64,000 nucleotides of DNA from Pedobacter sp. ok626 (GCF_900100435.1 NZ_FNEX01000020.1:1-64000), one strand, 5' to 3'; numbered from the stretch's first letter, positions 44,096-53,156 are shown. Made by a program: numbers and translations. The notes: a model not told the origin generated them from the letters alone.

Positions 44096-44122
44096 AAACG
44101 ACAATCTGACAGCATGTCGTTT
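44096..44122 (-). promoter_or_regulatory. Hairpin in the lon 5' leader
   Basis: AAACGACA (44096-44103) and TGTCGTTT (44115-44122) form a perfect 8-bp stem with an 11-nt loop. On the minus strand TTTTTATTT follows, 24 nt before the lon ATG. It could be an attenuator, a thermosensor or a DNA operator; the sequence cannot decide. Confidence 0.45.
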
Positions 44123-44155
44123 AAAAATTATTAATTGTATGATATAGGGATATTT

Positions 44156-44170
44156 TCAACTCCTGTGCCA
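44156..44170 (-). promoter_or_regulatory. Sigma-54-like promoter of lon
   Basis: The minus strand reads TGGCAC-AGGAG-TTGA. The -24 element is perfect, the spacing to -12 is exact, and only the GC of the -12 element is changed to GA. Transcription would start about 44144 with a 72-nt leader. No good TTTG-N19-TAnnTTTG promoter is seen for lon. Confidence 0.5.
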
Positions 44171-44335
44171 AAACGAAATTGGCGGCATTTCCCTGTTAAA
44201 AAGTCATGCCTCAATAATAATTAATTATTAAATCATAATTTGAATTATTTAGCGTTTAAGTTAGATATTTGCAAATGGTATGATAGTTGTCTATGTCTAA
44301 CCTTTTAAATATATTTATTTTTTAAATAAAAGTTA

Positions 44336-44962
44336 ATGAACTACTTCAAGCAAACAGTCTTATTGTTATTTGTTTTTTCTGCAACCACCACTTTTGCACA
44401 AAATAGTGGCTATGATAAATTAGGCATGCAGGCCATGATGAAGGGAGATTATAAAGGCGCCGTGAATCAGCTTGAAAAGGCAGATACAAAGAGTCCTAAT
44501 AACGCTAACGTGTTGAAAATGTTGGGATACTCTTATTTTCAGTGTGGTGATTTTGAAAACTCTATAGATACTTACAGTCGTTTGATTACTGTAAAACCTT
44601 CAGATTATTCAGCCTATTACTACCGCGGTAAGGCCAGGCTAAATGTAGCAAATGATCCTAAGGAATCTTTAAACAATATGCGTGATAGTTTTTATCAGGC
44701 TGCCATTAAAGATTTCACAAAAGCTATAGAGATCAATGGGGAAGAGGATGCTCAGTTGTTACAAAATAGGGCACTGGCGTATAAAGATTACGCGATTTAT
44801 AAATCTTATAAAATTAAAACCAAAGCAGAAAAAACAGGTTGTGTAACTTTATTTAATAATTCTGTTGCTGATTTTCAAAAGGTTTTATTAGTTCAACCTC
44901 AACGTAAAGATATTCTGTCCCTAATTGACTACGTAAAAGCACAAATTACCAGTTTGAAATAA
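44336..44962 (+). CDS. Exported TPR protein
   Basis: The 208-residue product has a signal peptide (about 1-21, ending FAQN). At least three TPR units follow (MQAMMKGDYKGAVNQLEKAD, LGYSYFQCGDFENSIDTYSRLI and a YYYRGKARLN unit), with a C-terminal helix pair. It is probably a periplasmic scaffold or adaptor; no partner is evident. It is monocistronic: the divergent lon gene lies upstream and a strong bidirectional terminator follows. The leader is very AT-rich. Confidence 0.82.
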   Translation: MNYFKQTVLLLFVFSATTTFAQNSGYDKLGMQAMMKGDYKGAVNQLEKADTKSPNNANVLKMLGYSYFQCGDFENSIDTYSRLITVKPSDYSAYYYRGKARLNVANDPKESLNNMRDSFYQAAIKDFTKAIEINGEEDAQLLQNRALAYKDYAIYKSYKIKTKAEKTGCVTLFNNSVADFQKVLLVQPQRKDILSLIDYVKAQITSLK

Positions 44963-44986
44963 TTCGGTAGATTTCGCAGTAGTTAT

Positions 44987-45020
44987 AAAAAAAGGATGTT
45001 CGTTTGAACATCCTTTTTTT
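44987..45020. terminator. Bidirectional terminator
   Basis: AAAAAAAGGATGTTC pairs perfectly with GAACATCCTTTTTTT around GTTT. It sits between the convergent TPR gene and the 45019-45546 lipoprotein gene, touching the latter's stop codon. Confidence 0.9.
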
Positions 45021-45546
45021 ATTTAAGCCTTCCGGTAATACTGTAATTCTTTTCTGCCATCAGCTTAATGTGCTGTTTTTTATTGATCCGATATAGACTA
45101 TCAGGATAATAAGTAAGCGTATCAGTCGAACTGTAAAGCATATTGCTGTTTTTTATCAGGATCCGGATACTAGCTACACGACCATCTCTTTTGGTGATCG
45201 AGACCTCCTTTACCGGTACTTTTTTATTGTCCGAGGTGTAAAGTTCTTGTGTATTGGTAGTATTGATGCTAAACAAACCCTTCCATGCATTTCTGTTAAT
45301 TTCTGACTCAGAAAAGATAGAAAGCTCTTTTTCCCAGTCTGGTATATGGATCTTCTTGGTTTCGCTAGCACCGTTCACCTCCACAGTTTTCGTTAGCAAA
45401 GGATTACGCTTATTCAGTCGCGACGCTTCCTTTTTAAAATAACCTTTAATATCGAAGTAATTTAAAGCATCATTTTGATTTTTTACAGCAGGATTGCAGC
45501 TGTAAAAAATCAAAACGATACCCAATAGCCAAAAGGTTTTTCTCAT
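45019..45546 (-). CDS. Putative lipoprotein, unknown function
   Basis: The 175-residue product begins with a lipoprotein signal (GIVLIFYSC, Cys about 17). The mature part has an N-terminal YFDIKGYFKKEASRLNKRNPLLTK region followed by beta-rich segments (KIHIPDWEKELSIF, KKVPVKEVSITKRDG, VASIRILIKN). I do not recognise the family. Its start shares one base with the gpmI stop (TAATG), so it is translationally coupled to gpmI although no functional link is evident. Confidence 0.78.
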   Translation of the reverse strand: MRKTFWLLGIVLIFYSCNPAVKNQNDALNYFDIKGYFKKEASRLNKRNPLLTKTVEVNGASETKKIHIPDWEKELSIFSESEINRNAWKGLFSINTTNTQELYTSDNKKVPVKEVSITKRDGRVASIRILIKNSNMLYSSTDTLTYYPDSLYRINKKQHIKLMAEKNYSITGRLK

Positions 45547-47066
45547 TATACCAAGCTATTACCGGTCATAATTGCCGGTTTAGGAATGTCCATTATGCTC
45601 AGGATGGTAGGAGCGATGTCGCCAAGTTTACCATCTGCTACACTTGTATAATCTTTATCAATTAAAATGCAAGGCACCAAATTAGTGGTATGAGCTGTGT
45701 TAACTGATCCGTCGTTATTTATCATATACTCCGAATTACCATGGTCGGCCAGGATGATAAACGAATATCCATTTTCAATTCCTTTGTTCACTACAATTTG
45801 TGCGCAGCTGTCTGCAGTTTCAACTGCTTTAACAACAGCGTCAAAAACACCCGTATGTCCAACCATGTCTGGATTGGCAAAGTTCAAACATACAAAATCA
45901 GGCCATCCGGTTTCCAGTTCTTTGCAAATCGCTTCCGTAATTCCGGCAGCACTCATTTCTGGTTGCAAATCATAAGTCGCAACTTTTGGAGAAGGGATCA
46001 TAATCCTTTTCTCGTTTTCAAATACCTGTTCGCGGCCTCCAGAGAAGAAGAACGTTACGTGTGGGTATTTCTCCGTTTCAGCGATTCGGATTTGGTTTTT
46101 ATGGTGTTTTTCGAGCACCTCACCTAAGGTTTCCGAAAGATCGTCTTTTGTAAACATCACCTTTACGTTTTCGAAATTCTCATCGTAAGTAGTCATGGTT
46201 ACATAATAAAGAGGGAGCTTGTGCATACCAAAATCAGGATAATCATTTTGGGTGAGTACAGCTGTGATTTCTCTACCACGATCTGTTCTATAGTTAAAGC
46301 AAATAACCACATCACCCGATTGTATGGTGGCAACTGGTGCGCCGTTATCTTGAGTAACTACTATAGGTTTTATAAATTCGTCGGTTATTCCGTCTTTGTA
46401 AGATTGTTCAATAGCTGTGGCGGGATCACTTGTTGATTGTCCAACACCTTTAGTTAGCAAGTCGTATGCTTGTTTAACTCTTTCCCAGCGACTATCCCTG
46501 TCCATTGCATAATAACGGCCAATTAAACTGGCAATTTTAGCAGAAGTACTTTCCAGGTGATGATCAAGATCTTTGATAAAATTAAGGCCCGAGTTTGGAT
46601 CAGTATCTCTTCCATCCATAAAGGCATGGACAAATACATCTTTCAATCCTTGTTCAGTTGCCGCATCACACAAAGCCTTTAGGTGGTTGATGTGGGCATG
46701 AACACCACCATCAGAAGCCAATCCAATAAAATGAACCGACTTATTGTTGGCTTTCGCATAATTGAAAGCATCAAGTAGTACAGGATTTTGATGAAGCGTT
46801 CTGTCGCTGATCGCTTTATTGATCCTTCCCAATTCCTGATATACAATTCTGCCGGCGCCCAGGTTCATGTGGCCAACTTCAGAGTTGCCCATTTGTCCAG
46901 CCGGTAAACCTACGGCTTCACCAGACGCTTCAAGTTTTGAGTTTGGATAATTTTGGATTAAGGAATCAAAAAACGGGGTGTTGGCTGCATAAGCTGCATC
47001 AGAGCTATCTTGTTTTCCATATCCCCAGCCATCAAGAATTAGTAGTACTACTTTTTTGTTGTTCAT
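45546..47066 (-). CDS. gpmI: 2,3-bisphosphoglycerate-independent phosphoglycerate mutase
   Basis: The product (506 aa) is an alkaline-phosphatase-superfamily glycolytic mutase that interconverts 3- and 2-phosphoglycerate. LILDGWG near residue 9 and the catalytic Ser62 in MGNSEVGHMNLGAGR fall exactly where expected if translation starts at the ATG at 47066. HADHGNSE near the C-terminus holds the Mn ligands. A 34-codon upstream extension (from 47168) is rejected because a -7 box (47105-47112) lies inside it. It is coupled to the downstream lipoprotein gene by a TAATG overlap. Confidence 0.96.
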   Translation of the reverse strand: MNNKKVVLLILDGWGYGKQDSSDAAYAANTPFFDSLIQNYPNSKLEASGEAVGLPAGQMGNSEVGHMNLGAGRIVYQELGRINKAISDRTLHQNPVLLDAFNYAKANNKSVHFIGLASDGGVHAHINHLKALCDAATEQGLKDVFVHAFMDGRDTDPNSGLNFIKDLDHHLESTSAKIASLIGRYYAMDRDSRWERVKQAYDLLTKGVGQSTSDPATAIEQSYKDGITDEFIKPIVVTQDNGAPVATIQSGDVVICFNYRTDRGREITAVLTQNDYPDFGMHKLPLYYVTMTTYDENFENVKVMFTKDDLSETLGEVLEKHHKNQIRIAETEKYPHVTFFFSGGREQVFENEKRIMIPSPKVATYDLQPEMSAAGITEAICKELETGWPDFVCLNFANPDMVGHTGVFDAVVKAVETADSCAQIVVNKGIENGYSFIILADHGNSEYMINNDGSVNTAHTTNLVPCILIDKDYTSVADGKLGDIAPTILSIMDIPKPAIMTGNSLV

Positions 47067-47104
47067 TCGTGGTTCGCTTTGTTTTAATGTATTATTGAAC
47101 TTAG

Positions 47105-47112
47105 CAAATATA
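47105..47112 (-). promoter_or_regulatory. gpmI -7 promoter element
   Basis: The minus strand reads TATATTTG, an exact TAnnTTTG box 38 nt before the gpmI ATG. No clear TTTG is seen at -33. Its position supports the shorter gpmI start. Confidence 0.5.
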
Positions 47113-47203
47113 AGTCTATTACGGCTTTTTTTAGAACCAATTTCTTTTTTATGATCTATTAATGGCATAATTTATGCGGACTCCTTCGTTTAGCTATAAA
47201 GAG

Positions 47204-47599
47204 ATGATGAAGCCCTTACTTTTTTTATTTGTTTTTTTTACTCAATTCCCTTCCTCTTATACGCTCCAAGGCGATATTATAGATAATTTATCTGCACATT
47301 TTAAGGCAGGAAATGCAAAAGAGATTGCCGCAAATTTCGCTTCATCTGTAGAATTAATCGTCATCGACGACGAAGATGTATACTCTAAAGCTCAGGCAGA
47401 GCAAATCTTAAGAAATTTTTTCACTAAGAATCCGCCAATTAAATCATCAGTTATTCACCTCATCAATACCAACCCAAATTTCAGGTTTGGCATACTTTCT
47501 CTGGTTACTAAGAATGGGAAATTTAGAGTCTCCATCACCTTAAAAAAATCATCAAATGCTTTTTTTATTACAGAATTAAGGATAGAGCCTGATAAATAA
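47204..47599 (+). CDS. DUF4783 domain-containing exported protein
   Basis: The product (131 aa from the first ATG of a tandem pair; an in-frame ATG at 47174 is possible) has a signal peptide (MMKPLLFLFVFFTQF...) and a compact domain (GDIIDNLSAHFKAGNAKEIAANFASSVELIV ... RVSITLKKSSNAFFITELRIE) matching the DUF4783 family, an NTF2-like fold common in Bacteroidota. Function unknown. It is the first gene of the plus-strand series with nadC, plsY and an M48 protease, 36 nt before nadC. Confidence 0.8.
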   Translation: MMKPLLFLFVFFTQFPSSYTLQGDIIDNLSAHFKAGNAKEIAANFASSVELIVIDDEDVYSKAQAEQILRNFFTKNPPIKSSVIHLINTNPNFRFGILSLVTKNGKFRVSITLKKSSNAFFITELRIEPDK

Positions 47600-47635
47600 T
47601 AGTAAAAATGCTATTTTTGGGTTTAAATATTAATT

Positions 47636-48478
47636 TTGGATAAACAACTCATAGACCAATTTATAAAAAATGCTATTGCCGAAGATTTAGGCGACGGCGA
47701 TCATACCTCTCTTTCTACCATCCCTGCCGATGCACAAGGCAAAGCAAAACTGCTGATTAAAGAAGTGGGCATCATCGCAGGTGTGGAACTTGCAGTCGAA
47801 ATTTTTAAACAAGTAGATGCAAACCTAACTACCGAAGTATTTATTAATGACGGCGCTGAAGTTAAGGTGGGGGATATTGCTTTAACCGTTTCAGGGAATT
47901 CTCAATCCATCCTGCTTGCAGAACGCTTAGTGTTAAATTGTATGCAACGGATGAGCGGTATTGCAACCAAGACCAATCATATTGTGAAAATGCTTTCAGG
48001 CTACCATACCCAATTGTTGGATACCCGTAAAACCACACCAGGTTTAAGGTATTTAGAAAAATGGGCAGTACGCATTGGCGGCGGAGTAAACCATAGAATT
48101 GGTTTATACGATATGATCCTGATTAAAGACAATCATGTTGATTATGCTGGTGGAATTGCTAATGCCATCAATGCGGCTAATCAATATCTAAAGGATAAGA
48201 ACAAACAATTAGCTATCGAAATAGAAGTAAGGGATCTTGCAGAACTTGATCAGGTACTCCTAACGGGTCATGTAGACAGGATCATGCTTGATAACTTTAG
48301 TTTCAGTGATCTGAAATTAGCAGTTAATAAGATCAATAAACAGTATATTACAGAAGCGTCTGGCGGTATTACAGAAGAAAATGTAACAGAATATGCAGCT
48401 TGTGGCGTAGATTATATATCTATGGGCGCATTAACGCATTCTGTTAAGAGTTTAGACATGAGTTTAAAAGCCTATTAG
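47636..48478 (+). CDS. nadC: Nicotinate-nucleotide pyrophosphorylase (carboxylating)
   Basis: The 280-residue enzyme converts quinolinate and PRPP to nicotinate mononucleotide in de novo NAD synthesis. LLDTRKTTPGLRYLEKWAV and the C-terminal barrel strands (IEIEVRDLAELDQ, RIMLDNFS, EASGGITEENV) are diagnostic. The only start matching the family N-terminus (DKQLIDQFIKNAI) is a TTG at 47636; the nearby ATG at 47608 is out of frame. No nadA or nadB is adjacent. It is followed by plsY after 3 nt. Confidence 0.95.
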   Translation: MDKQLIDQFIKNAIAEDLGDGDHTSLSTIPADAQGKAKLLIKEVGIIAGVELAVEIFKQVDANLTTEVFINDGAEVKVGDIALTVSGNSQSILLAERLVLNCMQRMSGIATKTNHIVKMLSGYHTQLLDTRKTTPGLRYLEKWAVRIGGGVNHRIGLYDMILIKDNHVDYAGGIANAINAANQYLKDKNKQLAIEIEVRDLAELDQVLLTGHVDRIMLDNFSFSDLKLAVNKINKQYITEASGGITEENVTEYAACGVDYISMGALTHSVKSLDMSLKAY

Positions 48479-48481
48479 GTT

Positions 48482-49129
48482 ATGATTTCTATCTATTCTA
48501 TTTCGGCGGTTATTTTAGCCTATTTATTTGGTTCTATACCTACAGCGGTTTGGCTGGGGCAGGCATTTTATGGTGTTGATGTACGAGAGTATGGAAGTGG
48601 AAATGCTGGTGCGACCAATACCTTTAGGGTTTTGGGTAAAAAAGCCGGTATTGCCGTGATGACCATAGATATCGCAAAAGGATACACCGCAACCAAATTG
48701 GCCTATTTTATAGGACTGTCCGTTACTGGTCCACAAAATTCTGCGCAATTTGTTAATTACGAACTAGCATTAGGTGTTACGGCTGTTATGGGCCATTTGT
48801 TCCCAATATTTGCCGGTTTTAGAGGAGGTAAAGGTGTGGCTACACTTTTTGGAATGATTTTGGCAGTTAACTTCCCAGCAGCAATGCTTTGTGTTCTGGT
48901 GTTTGTGACGGTGCTATTGATTACAAAATATGTATCATTAAGCTCAATATGTGCTGGTTTTACCTTCCCGTTGAGCATTGTGTTCCTATTACATTCATCA
49001 ATAAAATCTGAGGTTTTATACGGTATGTGCGTTTGTGTGCTCATTTTGGTAACACATCAAAAAAATCTGGAGAGACTATTAAAAGGCAAAGAATCCAAAG
49101 TATACCTGTTTAAGAAGAAAACGAATTAA
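48482..49129 (+). CDS. plsY: Glycerol-3-phosphate acyltransferase PlsY
   Basis: The 215-residue inner-membrane enzyme transfers the acyl group from acyl-phosphate to glycerol-3-phosphate, the first step of phospholipid synthesis. The three PlsY motifs are visible: GSIPTAVWLG, GSGNAGATNTFR and GFRGGKGVAT, among five membrane helices. It begins 3 nt after nadC and ends 10 nt before the M48 gene, so the three share a transcript. Confidence 0.96.
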   Translation: MISIYSISAVILAYLFGSIPTAVWLGQAFYGVDVREYGSGNAGATNTFRVLGKKAGIAVMTIDIAKGYTATKLAYFIGLSVTGPQNSAQFVNYELALGVTAVMGHLFPIFAGFRGGKGVATLFGMILAVNFPAAMLCVLVFVTVLLITKYVSLSSICAGFTFPLSIVFLLHSSIKSEVLYGMCVCVLILVTHQKNLERLLKGKESKVYLFKKKTN

Positions 49130-49139
49130 ACTAAAACTT

Positions 49140-49946
49140 ATGAAAAGAATACTCATTGTAGGTGTAACCGTAATAGGGTTGGCCTTCTCATCCTGCTCTA
49201 CAGTTCCTCTAACTGGACGTAGCAGATTGAACCTGGTAAGTGATGATCAGGTTTTGCCAATGGCATTTCAAGCTTATAGCACCTTCCTGACCGAAAATAA
49301 GAATGCTGTATTGCCTGCATCTAATGCACAGGCATCAAGGGTTAAAATGATTGGCAACAAGCTTATTGTTGCTGTAAAAACCTATATGAACAATAATAAC
49401 TATGGTAATCTGATCAAGGATTACAAATGGGAGGTAAACCTTGTTGATAGTAAAGAACTGAATGCCTGGTGTATGCCGGGGGGGAAAATAGTTGTCTATA
49501 CCGGGATTCTACCTGTTACTAAGGATGATGCAGGTTTAGCTACAGTAATGGGGCACGAGATTGCGCATGCTATTGCGGGACATAGTGCAGAACGTATGTC
49601 GCAAGAGATGGCTTCTCAAGGTATCGGCGCTTTAGGTGCTGGACTTTTGTCAAACAATCCTAAATCGCAGGGCGTATTCAATACATTGTATGGAGTAGGT
49701 ACACCATTAGTAATGCTTAAGTATTCACGTAATCAGGAGTTGGAAGCGGATAAACTGGGTTTGATCTTTATGGCTATGGCTGGTTATAATCCTAATAATG
49801 CAACTGCTTTCTGGCAAAGAATGGCTAGTGCTTCAGCTGGCAGTCAGAAACCTGCTGAGTTTTTAAGTACTCACCCAAGTGACGCGACACGTATTGCCCA
49901 AATACAAAGGGATATACCAGAAGCAATGAAGTTTTATAAACCTTAA
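49140..49946 (+). CDS. M48-family zinc metalloprotease, lipoprotein
   Basis: The 268-residue protein has a lipoprotein signal (AFSSCSTVPLTG, Cys19) and an M48 peptidase domain. The zinc motif HEIAHAIAGH, a following NQELEADKLGL that supplies the Glu ligand, and STHPSDATRIAQI near the C-terminus match the YcaL/BepA/LoiP group of periplasmic outer-membrane quality-control proteases. The substrate is unknown. It is last in the DUF4783-nadC-plsY-M48 series and is followed by a bidirectional terminator. Confidence 0.92.
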   Translation: MKRILIVGVTVIGLAFSSCSTVPLTGRSRLNLVSDDQVLPMAFQAYSTFLTENKNAVLPASNAQASRVKMIGNKLIVAVKTYMNNNNYGNLIKDYKWEVNLVDSKELNAWCMPGGKIVVYTGILPVTKDDAGLATVMGHEIAHAIAGHSAERMSQEMASQGIGALGAGLLSNNPKSQGVFNTLYGVGTPLVMLKYSRNQELEADKLGLIFMAMAGYNPNNATAFWQRMASASAGSQKPAEFLSTHPSDATRIAQIQRDIPEAMKFYKP

Positions 49947-49970
49947 AAAAGATTGAAATTATAAATATAG

Positions 49971-49992
49971 GCTACCAATTATGGTGGCCTTT
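49971..49992. terminator. Bidirectional terminator between M48 gene and pabB
   Basis: AGGCTACCA pairs with TGGTGGCCT (one G-T pair) around ATTA, followed by TTTTTT. It lies between the convergent M48 protease and pabB genes. Confidence 0.78.
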
Positions 49993-49993
49993 T

Positions 49994-51247
49994 TTATTGC
50001 TTCAAAGTTTGGATAATAGCGGAGGCTTTCAGCTTGCATTCTTCATACTCAGCACGTGCATTAGCAGCATAGGTAATTGCCCCGCCAACCTGAAAGGATA
50101 GGTATTCTTTAGCGGCATCATACAAGATGCTGCGGATGACCACATTGAAATCAAAGTCGGCTTCAGGAGTAATGTACCCAAATGCACCTGAGTAGGCGCC
50201 ACGTTTGCTAAATTCATAGGCTTCTATCAGTTGCATCGCTTTTATCTTAGGCGCGCCAGTCATAGAGCCCATCGGGAAAGTATGTCTTATCGCATCTATG
50301 AAATGAATATCCGGATTTAGCTCACAGCTGATGGTTGATATCATCTGGTATACTTGTGGAAAGCCATAGATTCCAAAAAGTTCCTCAACTTTAACACTGC
50401 CGCTTACTGCTGTTTTGGTCAGGTCATTTCTTACCAGGTCTACTATCATTACATTTTCGGCCTGTTCTTTAGCATTTAACCTCAGGTCGTTTTTGATTTG
50501 TAAATCAGCTGCTGGGTCTGCATTACGCTTGGCTGTGCCTTTAATAGGCTGAGAAATTAACTTGTTTCCTCTTTTGCATAAATACCTCTCTGGACTGGCC
50601 GAAAGGATGTACTGGTCCTTTATTTTAAAGAACCCGGCAAATGGAGTAGGAGAGAGCTTACAAAGTTGCGTGTAAATCTCAATAGGATCAATAACAGCAT
50701 GCTCGGCAAAGAATTCCTGGCAAAAGTTAATCTCATAAATGTCACCACGAACAATATGCTGTTGTAGGGTTTCGACAGTCTTAAGGTATACTTCCTTTGA
50801 GATTCTGTTTTGTATGTTGATACGGGTCTTATTTATTTCAATTTCCTGGTTAAATTGGTCGATGGCACCCATCACCTCGATTCCACCGATTAATACTTCT
50901 ACCTCATCACCTTTAATAATAAGTAGGTATTGGGGAATAAAGAAAAATAACTCAGGAAACTGGAGTCCGTCGGGGTTAGCAGATTCCAGCTGTTCTACAT
51001 CGTTCTTTAGCTCATAGCTCAACAAACCAAACATCCATGTCTGATGTTGATCATAAAAAGCCTTTAGATCATCAAATTTATGAGTCGAATTGGTATTTAG
51101 TACTTCTTTAGTCCCTACAGCCAGTAGCAGATCAAATTTACTGTAGCGATCTGTGTAGTCATTGGAATCGAGCACACAGCATACCTCAGCGGCAGCGGCC
51201 CATTTTAAGGCTTTTTGTTTAAACGATGGTAGATCCGGAACTCTCAT
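49994..51247 (-). CDS. pabB: Aminodeoxychorismate synthase component I
   Basis: The 417-residue enzyme belongs to the chorismate-binding family (anthranilate synthase I / PabB). The PIKGTAKR motif carries the Lys that PabB uses as nucleophile; anthranilate synthases have Ala there (PIAGT). ASPERYL, DLVRNDL, FPMGSMTGAPKIKAMQLIE and GAFGYI are the conserved core. It makes 4-amino-4-deoxychorismate for folate, with a glutaminase subunit not encoded nearby. It is shorter at the N-terminus than TrpE, as PabB usually is. It is monocistronic between two terminators. Confidence 0.88.
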   Translation of the reverse strand: MRVPDLPSFKQKALKWAAAAEVCCVLDSNDYTDRYSKFDLLLAVGTKEVLNTNSTHKFDDLKAFYDQHQTWMFGLLSYELKNDVEQLESANPDGLQFPELFFFIPQYLLIIKGDEVEVLIGGIEVMGAIDQFNQEIEINKTRINIQNRISKEVYLKTVETLQQHIVRGDIYEINFCQEFFAEHAVIDPIEIYTQLCKLSPTPFAGFFKIKDQYILSASPERYLCKRGNKLISQPIKGTAKRNADPAADLQIKNDLRLNAKEQAENVMIVDLVRNDLTKTAVSGSVKVEELFGIYGFPQVYQMISTISCELNPDIHFIDAIRHTFPMGSMTGAPKIKAMQLIEAYEFSKRGAYSGAFGYITPEADFDFNVVIRSILYDAAKEYLSFQVGGAITYAANARAEYEECKLKASAIIQTLKQ

Positions 51248-51298
51248 TTTAATTTGCGCAAATGTAGCGCATTTATTTATACAAGGGAGTTAATAGTA

Positions 51299-51337
51299 AA
51301 AAAGGGTGGTAAACTTATTCAGCATACCACCCTTTTT
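51299..51337. terminator. purA terminator
   Basis: AAAAAGGGTGGTA pairs perfectly with TACCACCCTTTTT around a 13-nt loop, just after the purA stop on the minus strand. It ends the rsh-fur-purA transcript. Confidence 0.87.
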
Positions 51338-51353
51338 CAATAGAATAAAAACC

Positions 51354-52631
51354 TTAGTTTAATTCCAATGTTTGAACCCTGTCTGGTCCAACAGAAAGGA
51401 ATTTAACAGGAACTTCAAGTTCTTTTTCAAGGAAAGCGATGTAGTCAGCAAGCTTAGCAGGAATGTCTGCTACTTTGTTTACTTTGGTTACATCAGTTTT
51501 CCAACCATCAATTGCTTTCAATACCGGAGTCGGTTTAACAGTAATGATGTCGTATGGCATATAATCGATAGTCTCACCATTGTGCTCATAATGTGTGCAG
51601 GCATAGATGGTGTCAAAACCGTCCAATACGTCTGCTTTCATCATGATCAGTTCAGTAACACCGTTCAACATGATTGCATATTTTAATGCTGGAAGGTCAA
51701 TCCATCCACAACGACGGGCACGGCCTGTAGTTGCACCAAATTCGTGACCAACCTGACGTAGGTTTTCTCCAACCTCATCATCCAGTTCAGTAGGGAAAGG
51801 ACCACCACCAACACGAGTGCAATAAGCTTTGAAGATACCGTAAACATGACCGATTTTATTAGGCGCAATACCTAAACCAGTACATGCACCAGCAGTAGTT
51901 GTGTTTGAGGAAGTTACAAAAGGATAAGAACCAAAATCGATATCTAATAATGTACCTTGTGCACCTTCAGCCAATACCTTTTTGCCTTCTTTAAGGAAAC
52001 CATTTACATAGTGCTCACTATCTACATGAGGTATAGTTTTGATGAATTCAATCGCCTCAAAGAAAGCAGCTTCCTTTTCAGTAAGATCATATTCAAACTC
52101 GTAATGAGAAAGGATTTCTTTGTGTTTCTCTACCAGTTTATTGTAACGGTCTTTGAAATCAGGTAGGGTAGTATCCCCAACTCTTAGTCCATTACGACCG
52201 GTTTTGTCCATATAAGTTGGGCCAATTCCTTTTAACGTAGAACCAATTTTATCTTTACCCATTTTTTGCTCATTTGCTGCATCTAACAACTGGTGAGTAG
52301 GTAAAATAAGGTGTGCTTTACGGGCAATTACCAGTTTGCCTTTAGCAACAGGATCATGACCAGCTTTTTTCAGGTTATCTAATTCCCTTTTTAAAATGAT
52401 GGGATCAATTACCACACCATTTCCAATCAGGTTCATTGTTTTTTCATTAAAGATACCTGATGGTATAGTATTTAAAACGAATTTTTTGCCATCAAACTCT
52501 AAAGTATGGCCGGCATTCGGACCGCCTTGAAAACGAGCTATCAAATCATATTGTGGACTTAGTACATCAACAATTTTTCCCTTGCCTTCATCGCCCCATT
52601 GTAGGCCCAGAAGCACGTCTACTTGCGTCAT
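51354..52631 (-). CDS. purA: Adenylosuccinate synthetase
   Basis: The 425-residue enzyme joins IMP and aspartate with GTP to make adenylosuccinate, the committed step to AMP. The GTP loop GLQWGDEGKGKIVD, NAGHTLEFDG, GSTLKGIGPTYMDK, QGTLLDIDFGSYPFVTSSNTT and GRARRCGW are all intact. It is the third gene after rsh and fur, 33 nt behind fur. In E. coli, PurA is directly inhibited by (p)ppGpp, the product of the rsh-encoded enzyme. Confidence 0.97.
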   Translation of the reverse strand: MTQVDVLLGLQWGDEGKGKIVDVLSPQYDLIARFQGGPNAGHTLEFDGKKFVLNTIPSGIFNEKTMNLIGNGVVIDPIILKRELDNLKKAGHDPVAKGKLVIARKAHLILPTHQLLDAANEQKMGKDKIGSTLKGIGPTYMDKTGRNGLRVGDTTLPDFKDRYNKLVEKHKEILSHYEFEYDLTEKEAAFFEAIEFIKTIPHVDSEHYVNGFLKEGKKVLAEGAQGTLLDIDFGSYPFVTSSNTTTAGACTGLGIAPNKIGHVYGIFKAYCTRVGGGPFPTELDDEVGENLRQVGHEFGATTGRARRCGWIDLPALKYAIMLNGVTELIMMKADVLDGFDTIYACTHYEHNGETIDYMPYDIITVKPTPVLKAIDGWKTDVTKVNKVADIPAKLADYIAFLEKELEVPVKFLSVGPDRVQTLELN

Positions 52632-52664
52632 TATTTAAATTTAAAAATGGAAATATTATATTGG

Positions 52665-53156
52665 TTAACTTGCATGTTTTATGTCAGCATTCTGATTGTT
52701 CATTGCAGCTTTAGCCGCACAATCGAAACAAACGCCATAAAGATTTAAAGAGTGGTGTTTGATCTCAAATTTCAATAGCTCACCAACCATACTTTGTATC
52801 TGTTGGATGCGTGGGTCGCAGAACTCTACAACTTTTGCGCAATCAATGCAGATAATATGGTCGTGCTGATGATAGCCGTAAGACTTTTCAAACTGAGCCA
52901 TGTTTTTACCAAATTGATGTTTGGTAACCAGGTCACATGAAACCAATAACTCTAATGTATTGTACACCGTAGCCCTGCTCACACGATATTTTTGATTTTT
53001 CATGTGGATGTAGAGGGTCTCTACATCGAAATGGTCATCTCTTGAGTAAATTTCTTCTAAGATGGCAAAACGCTCCGGTGTTTTCCTCAGATTTTTATTT
53101 TCGAGGTAGGCTTCGAATATTTTCCTAACCAACTCGCTGTTGTGATTTGTCGACAT
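52665..53156 (-). CDS. fur: Fur-family metalloregulator
   Basis: The 163-residue protein has the Fur winged helix (about 15-90; TPERFAILEEIYSRDDHFDVETLYIHM...SRATVYNTLELL) and a dimerisation domain with metal-site HQHDHIICIDC. Two Cys-x-x-Cys structural zinc pairs are visible (CIDC and CFDC). This could be Fur itself or a PerR/Zur relative; the sequence does not settle the metal. It lies between rsh (63 nt away) and purA (33 nt away). If it is Fur, the TTAGA-N5-TCTAA boxes in the siderophore island are candidate targets. Confidence 0.9.
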   Translation of the reverse strand: MSTNHNSELVRKIFEAYLENKNLRKTPERFAILEEIYSRDDHFDVETLYIHMKNQKYRVSRATVYNTLELLVSCDLVTKHQFGKNMAQFEKSYGYHQHDHIICIDCAKVVEFCDPRIQQIQSMVGELLKFEIKHHSLNLYGVCFDCAAKAAMNNQNADIKHAS

